From Calothrix sp. PCC 7716 (lineage in GTDB: Bacteria > Cyanobacteriota > Cyanobacteriia > Cyanobacteriales > Nostocaceae), in NCBI RefSeq assembly GCF_019977735.1, contig NZ_AP025018.1, forward strand, positions 10,978,580 through 11,042,579: 64,000 nt of DNA. Reading direction: 5' to 3'. Positions within the stretch are counted from its first letter, which is position 1, and each line of letters starts with the position of its first letter. Under the pieces are notes generated by a model. It searched no databases. It was given only the letters and a program-made list of their open reading frames with translations, and had not been told where the DNA came from. Shown in pieces: positions 53,997 to 61,287 of the stretch. A program made the translations under genes and the position numbers.

Positions 53997-55322
53997 ATGA
54001 TTACAACTCAAATCCCAAGCTTAAAATCTAAAATCTCCCAATCACCTTACCAAGCTTACGTTTACTCCTACCCCCACAAAACCGCATACCGTCCCCTAAC
54101 TCCACCCGTAAACCTTGCACAACTATGGTCAGACCAAGATAAAAGCGCATTATTCCTCTACATACATATTCCCTTTTGCGAAATGCGCTGTGGGTTTTGC
54201 AACTTATTTACCACGGTCACCCACAATGAAGACTTTGTAACTCAATACGTGAAAACGCTACAGCGACAAGCGCAACGAGTAAAATCAGCTTTAGGAAAAT
54301 CATCATTCGCGCGCTTTGCCATTGGTGGAGGAACACCCACACAGCTACCCATCCAGCACCTTGAAACAATCTTTAACATTGCTGAAACGATGGGCGCCAA
54401 CCTTAACATTCCTATTTCTGTAGAAGTTTCCCCAGAGACAGCAACCCAAGATAAATTAAAGCTTTTACGAGAACGAGGCGCCGATAGAATAAGCATAGGT
54501 GTTCAAAGTTTCATTGAGTCAGAAGTTTTAGCAACCCAACGGCGCCAAACCACTCCTCAAGTAGAAGCAGCTTTAGGAAGAATTAAAGAAGCAGGTTTTC
54601 CGACATTAAACATTGATTTAATCTACGGTCTTCCCGGGCAAACTGTAGAGACTTGGTTGCAATCTATACGTGCTGCATTGCGCTTTCAACCAGAAGAAAT
54701 TTATCTATATCCTTTGTACGTGCGACCACTTACAGGTTTAGGACGTACTGATAAAGAATGGGATGATATTCGTCTCGCTTGCTACCGTGCAGGGCGCCAG
54801 TTGTTGCTATCTAAAGGATATTCTCAGGTTTCAATGCGAATGTTTCAACGATGGGAAAATAATCCTGCATCACCTGTTTACTGTTGCCAAGCTGATGGTA
54901 TGGTTGGTTTAGGATGCGGCGCCCGTTCTTACACAGACACTTTGCACTATTCCAATGACTACGCGGTTGGTGTTAAAGAAATTAAGGGTATTTTACAAGC
55001 GTATATACAGAACAGTGATGAAGCTTTTGATTTTGCAAACTATGGGTTTAAGTTAGATGGCAATGAACAACGGCGCCGTTATATTTTGCTGTCTCTACTT
55101 TCTGATGAAGGGTTGAATTTTGCTAGCTATCAGCAAAGGTTTAATAGCAGTGTTTATATAGATTTTCCTGAACTTCGTGAACTAAAACAGCTAAATTTGG
55201 GAATGGAAGATGGGGAAATATTGCGGTTGACTGAAGCTGGTGTTGAACTTTCTGATGTAATTGGCGCCTGGTTATTTTCGGAGAGGGTGCTGGAGTTGAT
55301 GTATGGTTATGAGTTGAAATAA
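53997..55322 (+). CDS. STM4012 family radical SAM protein
   Basis: These 441 residues resemble HemN/HemW in layout. The cluster motif C-x3-C-x2-C is in YIHIPFCEMRCGFCNLF. RFAIGGGTPTQLPIQHLETI, ISVEVSPETATQ, RISIGVQSFIESEVLA and NIDLIYGLPGQTVETW follow. A C-terminal winged-helix-like part contains NEQRRRYILLSLLSDEGLNF. It is not hemW, which is present separately at 40.0-41.2 kb. The order STM4015-4014-4013-4012 matches the known cluster order; the second radical SAM member (STM4011) is not seen. The reaction is unknown. Confidence 0.88.
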   Translation: MITTQIPSLKSKISQSPYQAYVYSYPHKTAYRPLTPPVNLAQLWSDQDKSALFLYIHIPFCEMRCGFCNLFTTVTHNEDFVTQYVKTLQRQAQRVKSALGKSSFARFAIGGGTPTQLPIQHLETIFNIAETMGANLNIPISVEVSPETATQDKLKLLRERGADRISIGVQSFIESEVLATQRRQTTPQVEAALGRIKEAGFPTLNIDLIYGLPGQTVETWLQSIRAALRFQPEEIYLYPLYVRPLTGLGRTDKEWDDIRLACYRAGRQLLLSKGYSQVSMRMFQRWENNPASPVYCCQADGMVGLGCGARSYTDTLHYSNDYAVGVKEIKGILQAYIQNSDEAFDFANYGFKLDGNEQRRRYILLSLLSDEGLNFASYQQRFNSSVYIDFPELRELKQLNLGMEDGEILRLTEAGVELSDVIGAWLFSERVLELMYGYELK

Positions 55323-55634
55323 ATTGGCAACGGATACAACGGATGTAACGGATGAGTTTTAAGAACCTCTCCCCGACCCTCTCCTACAAGGACACAGAAG
55401 AGCGAATGGTAGGTCTGACCCCCAGTGTAGCGATTTGTCTGCGACAATGAATGCGTTATTTGCCCGAATGTAGAGACGCGACATGTCGCGTCTCTACACG
55501 CCTGTTTTTATTAAATGATGGGTGTTACCCCTGAATAGCCAGCTGTATCTTACAAGGAGAGGGAGGTAAGTTTTTTAACTGGAACTCAATTTAATTATTT
55601 GCAATTTTACGAAATATTTTTTGACTAATAATAT
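55323..55634. other. Intergenic region with repeats
   Basis: No gene is present. The region contains the CAACGGATGTAACGGAT unit at about 55335, a perfect palindrome at 55470-55497 and CTCTCC-rich stretches. Confidence 0.6.
55470..55497. repeat. 28-bp perfect palindrome, GTAGAGACGCG family
   Basis: Half-site GTAGAGACGCGACA and its exact complement. The outer arms are the same as at 45782; only the centre differs. Confidence 0.92.
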
Positions 55635-56153
55635 ATGACTAATAATCAAAACTACCCTAGAGAATTTGATGCTGTTCGTGGAGGAGAAACACCCCCACCT
55701 GTACAAGGCGCCGTGTTAGGTGGCATTGAAGGAGTTAAACAGCGTTTAGCTAGTTCTGTTTTTGAAACGCGCGTTGCTGCGCTAAGTGAAGCACTAAATT
55801 ATGGTGAGGCAGGTTTGGATTTAGTAATCAAGGCTTTAGAAGATAAATCTAGAAAAGTACAGAAAACTGCGACAAGTTTATTAAGGATAAGAGAAGAAAA
55901 TCAGGCTAAAATTGCTCTACATAACTTTAAATTCTGGACTGATTTTGAAAAATTAAACGGACTTGCAAACGGATATGCAAAGAAATTTGTAAACAGAAAA
56001 GTTATCGAATTTGATGGTAAAAATAGCGTTAACGACACCGTTAATGCTGCATATGCATTGAGAACAGTCTCCAAATGGAGTTCTACATATACAATGCGAG
56101 AAGCCCAGATGAATAATACACAAAAAAAGCTTAAAAAGGTATCCGCTCAATAA
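55635..56153 (+). CDS. HEAT-like REFDAVRGG family protein, intact third paralogue
   Basis: These 172 residues begin YPREFDAVRGGETPPPVQGA and GGIEGVKQRLASSVFETRVA, then a HEAT-like helix pair (YGEAGLDLVIKALEDKSRKV; QKTATSLLRIREENQAKIAL). The C-terminal 80 residues (FKFWTDFEKLNGLANGYAKK; VNDTVNAAYALRTVSKWSST) are unrelated to those of the broken paralogues at 43.0 and 44.0 kb. So the family combines a fixed N-terminal module with different tails. The ATG is clear; no function is known. Confidence 0.65.
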   Translation: MTNNQNYPREFDAVRGGETPPPVQGAVLGGIEGVKQRLASSVFETRVAALSEALNYGEAGLDLVIKALEDKSRKVQKTATSLLRIREENQAKIALHNFKFWTDFEKLNGLANGYAKKFVNRKVIEFDGKNSVNDTVNAAYALRTVSKWSSTYTMREAQMNNTQKKLKKVSAQ

Positions 56154-56394
56154 GTAGGGGTAGCCTCCTAGCACAACAGCATGGCGCCATTAGGAGCGTA
56201 AAGTAAACGTATCGCACGCTTATAAAAGCCAATGATATTGCCCTATTGCCTCAAAGTCTTAAAAAAGAGGCGCCTTATGCTATTCATGTATTTGAACTGA
56301 TACGTCATGCATTAATGGTGGTGCCTCAAAGCGTATATGTAGCACGAAAAAATAAAATATTGTTTTGGTAACATGGTGCCGTAGAATATGATAC
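56154..56394. other. Region upstream of the IS66-type gene; possible ORF remnant
   Basis: An open stretch at 56207-56371 on the plus strand reads IKANDIALLPQSLKKEAPYA then IHVFELIRHALMVVPQSVYV and ends at TAA. It lacks a start and I do not recognise it. It may be debris of another gene interrupted by the transposase unit. Confidence 0.35.
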
Positions 56395-58101
56395 ATGACG
56401 CAAAATCCAGAAAGTAAAAAGTTAGTACCTGACTTGCTGCAAAGCATTGACCCAAGAGGAATTGCAGACGCTTCATTGCGGCAAAGTATAGAAGTACTTC
56501 TGAACTTAATAGAGGAACAAAATTTAAAGATAAAAAGTTTAGAAGAAGAAATTCAAAAACTTCGGGATGAAAACAATCGTCTTAAAGGAGAGAAGGGTAA
56601 GCCAGACATCAAAGCCAATAAAACGAGCGGATTTAAGAAAGACCATTCGTCAGAGAAAGAACGTAAAACTCATAAAGGGCATACTAAGAGCAGTAAAAAC
56701 GCCAGTATTAAGATAGATCGAGAATGGATTTTGGAGTATCCAGAATCTGAGCTACCAGCGGATGCGGAGTTTAAGGGTTACGAAAAAGTAATTATACAAG
56801 ATATCTCACTTGAAACCGATAATGTACTATTCCTGAAACCAAAATTCTACTCAGCTTCTGAAGGTAAAACATACTTGGCGCCATTACCAACAGGTTACGA
56901 CGGAGAGTTTGGTCCAGGAATTAAAGCTTTAGTCATAAGCCTGTACTATGGAGGCAATATGACTCAAGGTAAATTATTAGAATTTTTAGAAGATATTGGT
57001 ATTTCAATGTCAGCAGGCTATTTGTCAAATCTGCTAATTAAAAATGATTCTGGATTTGAATCTGAATATAACGAAGTATATATATCTGGGCTAGAAAGTA
57101 CTACTTGGCAGCACTTAGACCAAACGTCCGCGCGTGTTAAGGGCATAAATCAGACTACGAATGTTGTTTGTAACCCATTGTATACAGTTTATTCAACGAC
57201 TCTAAAAAAAGATAGATTAAGTGTACTAGGGGTATTACAGAATAAACAAAAGCTTGAGTTTGTTCTCAATGAGCTTACCTATGAGCTATTGAATACTTTG
57301 AATGTACCCGTAAAGTGGAGTAATCAACTTAAATTATTGCCTCAAGAAACAGTTTTTACAGAGTCAGAATTTAATTCTCTGCTTGATACGTATTTGAAGA
57401 AACTAGGTTCTCAACATCGTACTCGCGTATTAGAAGCGGCAGCGATTGCTTTTTCTCATCAGCAAACCAACATTCCAATAGTACAAACTCTCGTATGTGA
57501 TGATGCTCCTCAATTTAAACTATTGACGAATAATTTAGCTCTATGTTGGGTACATGAAGGGCGCCATTATAAAAAACTGACTCCGTTTGTTGCCTGCCAT
57601 CAAAAAATTTTAGACGACTTTCTTTCTGAGTTTTGGGATTACTACCGGGAACTGCTTGCTTATAGCGATTCTCCTTCTGTAAAGAGCAAACTTTGGCTTC
57701 AGTCAAGATTTTGGGAAATCTTTGGTACTGAAAGTGGTTATAAGCAGTTAGACGAGCGAAAAAAGTTAACAGCAGCAAAAGTTTCCGAGTTACTTTTAGT
57801 TCTAGAGTATCCTGAACTGCCGTTACATAATAACCCTGCTGAACTAGCTGCCAGAACAATGGTGCAGCGACGCAACATTAGTTATGCGACTCAGACGAGT
57901 GAGGGTACTAGAGCTTGGGATATATTTATGTCTCTTGTTGCCACTACTCGAAAATTAGGAATAAGCTTTTTCAAGTACATACAAGACCGTATTTCTAAGA
58001 ATTATGATATCCCATCTTTGGGAGATGTTATTAGAGATAAATGTGTTCAAAACCATCAGCCCTTGTTTTGGCAAGATGAATTATTTTGTATGTCAGGGTA
58101 A
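56395..58101 (+). CDS. IS66-type transposase
   Basis: The 568 residues have an N-terminal coiled coil (LIEEQNLKIKSLEEEIQKLR) and a Lys-rich linker (SGFKKDHSSEKERKTHKGH) characteristic of IS66 TnpC. The DDE_Tnp_IS66 core has acidic residues in TTWQHLDQTSARV, TLVCDDAPQF and LPLHNNPAELAARTMVQRR. No TnpA/TnpB accessory genes are adjacent, and I could not find matching inverted repeats at both ends. It is probably an orphan or derivative copy. The frame is intact. Confidence 0.83.
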   Translation: MTQNPESKKLVPDLLQSIDPRGIADASLRQSIEVLLNLIEEQNLKIKSLEEEIQKLRDENNRLKGEKGKPDIKANKTSGFKKDHSSEKERKTHKGHTKSSKNASIKIDREWILEYPESELPADAEFKGYEKVIIQDISLETDNVLFLKPKFYSASEGKTYLAPLPTGYDGEFGPGIKALVISLYYGGNMTQGKLLEFLEDIGISMSAGYLSNLLIKNDSGFESEYNEVYISGLESTTWQHLDQTSARVKGINQTTNVVCNPLYTVYSTTLKKDRLSVLGVLQNKQKLEFVLNELTYELLNTLNVPVKWSNQLKLLPQETVFTESEFNSLLDTYLKKLGSQHRTRVLEAAAIAFSHQQTNIPIVQTLVCDDAPQFKLLTNNLALCWVHEGRHYKKLTPFVACHQKILDDFLSEFWDYYRELLAYSDSPSVKSKLWLQSRFWEIFGTESGYKQLDERKKLTAAKVSELLLVLEYPELPLHNNPAELAARTMVQRRNISYATQTSEGTRAWDIFMSLVATTRKLGISFFKYIQDRISKNYDIPSLGDVIRDKCVQNHQPLFWQDELFCMSG

Positions 58102-58276
58102 ACACTCTTAGATTAACTTGTTGGTTAAATTAAAAACTCACTGCATTTAAGGATTGGTGTGCATGTATTTGTGCTGGATAAAAATTTCCGTGTTTGCCAA
58201 TGCAGGTAATCCACGCTGTTGTTGGTACGTTTGAAAGTGCGTTATTAAAGAAGTGCTATTGTAGTTTGTATCTTTT

Positions 58277-58376
58277 GGGAGCATCCAATGAAGGCAGATA
58301 GGCTTTTTTAGACCAACCATATAGTAAGGTTTCTGGCGCCGAATAATTATGTTTCTTCCGTTCATTGGATGCTCCC
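58277..58376. mobile_element. 100-bp MITE-like hairpin element
   Basis: The ends are GGGAGCATCCAATGAA (58277-58292) and its exact inverse TTCATTGGATGCTCCC (58361-58376). The interior has no gene. A minus-strand open frame across it is an artefact. Confidence 0.75.
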
Positions 58377-58465
58377 GTATCTTTTATTGTTATGTAGTTA
58401 GCTCTTCCACTTCGTAATTAATATTATCTTGATATAAATTACTGTTAGCAACGTTCTGTGGCGCA

Positions 58466-58484
58466 GCGGGCGCTCTGCGCCCGC
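58466..58484. repeat. GCGGGCGC-TCT-GCGCCCGC hairpin
   Basis: A very GC-rich perfect 8-bp stem with a three-base loop in an AT-rich intergenic stretch; a strong local secondary structure and perhaps a REP element. Confidence 0.7.
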
Positions 58485-58569
58485 ATGGCTTAAGTTATTT
58501 GTATAAATAATAAATATATCCAACAACAAAGAGAATCACTATTTACCCCAACTTATTGAGCCGATACGT

Positions 58570-59196
58570 TTGTCATCAGAACCAAAACATTTGGTTTCTG
58601 TTCCTTCTTTCTACTTAGGGAAATATGAAATTACTCAAGCACAATGGCGAACTGTTGCAAGATATGGAAAAGTTAAACACGACTTGAACCCAGATTTACC
58701 TCATTATGGTAGAGATTATGTTAGGGCAAGTGAACCAGCGGAAGGAGTCTCTTGGGTTGAAGCTGTTGAATTTTGTGAAAGGTTATCTAGAAAAACAAAA
58801 CGTTTATATAGATTACCCAGCGAGGCTGAATGGGAATATACATGTCGTGCTGGTACTACTACATACTACCATTTTGGAGAGGAGCTAACTCCTGAAAATG
58901 CTGCTTTAGTTGCACAATATAATCAAGAACTTCAAGATGTAGGTAGTTTTCCCCCTAATGATTTTGGCATTTATGATATGCATGGTAATGTTCTGGAATG
59001 GTGTGCTGATAAATGGCATACTAATTATGAACAGGCGCCTGCCGATGGTAGTATGTGGGAAACACCGTTAGATTTTAGTGAGTTCAAACACTACCGAGTT
59101 ATTCGAGGTTGGAAATCAGCACGTCGTAGTGCAGGTGAAGCAAATGCTCGTGTACAGTCACCAATTGGATTTAGAGTTGCTTGTTTTATACCTTAA
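58570..59196 (+). pseudogene. Formylglycine-generating-enzyme-like domain protein, N-terminally truncated
   Basis: The 208 residues form most of an FGE-sulfatase (SUMF1-like) domain: VPSFYLGKYEITQAQWRTVA, VSWVEAVEFCERLSRKT, YRLPSEAEWEYTCRAGTTTY, DFGIYDMHGNVLEWCADKWH and VQSPIGFRVACF. The usual beginning (the GGTFxMGS segment) is missing, and no ATG is found; TTG at 58570 is the nearest. In cyanobacteria such domains commonly end caspase- or NACHT-containing proteins, so this is likely the tail of a lost larger gene. The conserved core is otherwise unbroken. Confidence 0.72.
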
Positions 59197-59215
59197 AAAT
59201 ATAAACATAAATTTT

Positions 59216-59500
59216 TTAAGTTCTCTCTTGTTTAATAGGGATACGAATTATAAAACAAGTGCCATCTTCGGTGTTTGAAGTAAATTCTAATGTACCTTGA
59301 TGCTTTTTAGTGATATTTCATAGCTTATTGACATTCCTAAACCTATCCCTTTCCCAACTTGTTTAGTTGTAAAAAATGGGACAAAGATGCTATGTTGAAT
59401 ATGATTTGGTATACCAATACTATTGTCTTATATTTTGATAATTACTATTTGTTATGATTCGATAAATTCAGTATAAATATGGATTTGAGTGTTTTACACG
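59216..59500 (-). pseudogene. Histidine kinase HATPase domain fragment
   Basis: Minus-strand reading gives QIHIYTEFIES, a stop, QIVIIKI, a stop, then DNSIGIPNHIQHSIFVPFFT and TKQVGKGIGLGMSISYEI. In a shifted frame KKHQGTLEFTSNTEDGTCFI and IRIPIKQERT follow. These are the N, G1, F and G2 boxes of a sensor kinase ATP-binding domain. Two in-frame stops and one frameshift show that it is dead; nothing upstream survives. Confidence 0.8.
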
Positions 59501-59564
59501 CGATACGGTAGAAGTGGTAAATTAATGATTCCCAAAAGTCAATGCCAAATATTATCCAATACAT

Positions 59565-59624
59565 GTAGAGACGCGAAATTTTGCGTCTTTACAATTTCGC
59601 GTCTTTACAATTTCGCGTCTTTAC
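59565..59624. repeat. GTAGAGACGCG element with reiterated arm
   Basis: GTAGAGACGCGAAAT is followed by three tandem copies of TTCGCGTCTTTACAAT-like arm, so one arm of the palindrome has been repeated. Confidence 0.8.
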
Positions 59625-59656
59625 ACGCCGAAATATAATTTACAACTAGACACAGC

Positions 59657-61042
59657 TTAATTCTTGCTTGAAGCTTTAGCGCTCTTGAGCCAAAACTCTA
59701 CAAAAGAGAGCAGCGCAGGACTAATAGGACTTATCAACCAATTAAACAAAAAGTCAGCAATAGCAGTTTTGCGCGGACGGTTCAGGAAAAAGGTTGACAT
59801 GACAATTCCCACACAAGCTAAAGTTGCTGTGACAAAGAAAAACGGTGCAAAACTACCAGAAATTCCTCGTATGGCGCCAATAGTAAAAATCCCACCTAAA
59901 CCACCAAACCCAAAGGCTGTAAACATTAAACCGTAGTTACTAGGGTAATTACTCAAACCAAAAAAGCTCAATGTTGCAGCAGGCGCCACTGCTAACCATG
60001 CTCCTAAACAAAACCAAAATACACAGTACGCTATCAAGAAATTCGCTATTTGTCCTTGTGATGTATTCCACATTACTATGGATGCCGTCAGAATTAAAAC
60101 GTTGATAACGATTATTGTTAACTTAGGTTTGAGTCGGTCGTTTAACCAACCAAATAAAGGACGACCAATACCGTTAAATACAGCAAATAATGGAATTGCA
60201 AATGCTAATTGCTCTTGTTGTAACCCAACTATTTCTTTTCCTACTTGTGCAGTTGTGGCAATTGCTGTTAATCCAACAAATGTACCAATAATATAGCAAA
60301 TCCACAGCCCATAAAAAGTCTGTGTTTGTGCCATTGGTATGTCTAAACTATCGCTAGTTTCTGTATTTGATATAGCTGGGCGCCAATTTGCAGGTTGCCA
60401 ACGTAGCGGCGGCATTTTTAATAGACTTGCAATTGATAAAATGATTACCGTGAAGGCAATACCTAATATTACGAAAGTACCGCGTACACCAAAAGCAGGA
60501 AGACCAATTGCACTGTTACCATTCATTAACGTAATCGCTAACGGCGCCGTTACCAAGGGTGACAATCCAAAACCAACAACCGTCATCCCCACCGCTAAAC
60601 CCTTACGGTCAGGAAACCAACGCGCGGCAACTGCAAGTGGTACACCATAGGCAATACCAACACCAATTCCTGCTATTAAACCATAACTAACTATCAAAAA
60701 TGGTAAATTCGGGGCAATACTTGAGAGTAAATAACCGATTCCAACAATTATTCCACCAATAGTGGTAAGTATACGAGGACTAAATCTATATATGTATAAC
60801 CCAGAAATTGGCATGACAAGGGTAAAAATCACACCTAGTACCATAAATGGTAGTAAAATTGTTCCCGGTTTAGCTTGTAGTGCTGCCTCAAATGGACTAC
60901 TAAAGATACTCCAAGAATAAACTGTTCCCAAGCATAGTAGTACAATTAACCCTAAAGGAATAAACAACCATCTTCCAGCTTCGGGTCGCAGTCCAAAAAG
61001 TTTCTCTTCGCGCGGAAAATCAAAGAATTTTGTACTATCCAT
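59657..61042 (-). CDS. OFA-type MFS transporter (oxalate/formate antiporter family-like)
   Basis: About 461 residues with twelve predicted membrane helices. The major-facilitator pattern is seen in GTVYSWSIFSSPFEAALQ, RFSPRILTTIGGIIVGIGYL, ISYGL-like YGLIAGIGVGIAYGVPLAVA, ARWFPDRKGLAVGMTVVGFG and FNGIGRPLFGWLNDRLKPKL. These match the OFA subgroup, which includes oxalate:formate exchangers and other monocarboxylate carriers. The ATG at 61042 is preferred over a TTG five codons upstream. The substrate is unknown. It lies about 230 bp downstream of the peroxidase gene on the same strand. Confidence 0.85.
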   Translation of the reverse strand: MDSTKFFDFPREEKLFGLRPEAGRWLFIPLGLIVLLCLGTVYSWSIFSSPFEAALQAKPGTILLPFMVLGVIFTLVMPISGLYIYRFSPRILTTIGGIIVGIGYLLSSIAPNLPFLIVSYGLIAGIGVGIAYGVPLAVAARWFPDRKGLAVGMTVVGFGLSPLVTAPLAITLMNGNSAIGLPAFGVRGTFVILGIAFTVIILSIASLLKMPPLRWQPANWRPAISNTETSDSLDIPMAQTQTFYGLWICYIIGTFVGLTAIATTAQVGKEIVGLQQEQLAFAIPLFAVFNGIGRPLFGWLNDRLKPKLTIIVINVLILTASIVMWNTSQGQIANFLIAYCVFWFCLGAWLAVAPAATLSFFGLSNYPSNYGLMFTAFGFGGLGGIFTIGAIRGISGSFAPFFFVTATLACVGIVMSTFFLNRPRKTAIADFLFNWLISPISPALLSFVEFWLKSAKASSKN

Positions 61043-61287
61043 ATTTAAACTATTCAATTGGCGCCATAACCAAATCTGTAATATTCAACTGTAGAGCATA
61101 AATAATTTATTTAATCACAAATAAGCAGCCTGTTTATAACGATTTGTTTATAGTTACTATAGAATTTATTAAAACTGATTTTTTTCATTCAACTAAAATT
61201 AGGAGTAGGTGCGTGGCGCTATTAGCCTTAATTATTACATTGGGGTTGTTTAATGGCGCCACACACCCTACGATGGCGCCACACACC

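Noticed and set aside
53997-55322. Second hemW/hemN gene
   Set aside because: The C-x3-C-x2-C motif is shared, but neighbours and internal segments fit the STM4012 family and a true hemW is present at 40.0-41.2 kb.
58147-58365. Minus-strand 72-codon frame
   Set aside because: It lies across the 100-bp hairpin element; no start signal or family pattern.
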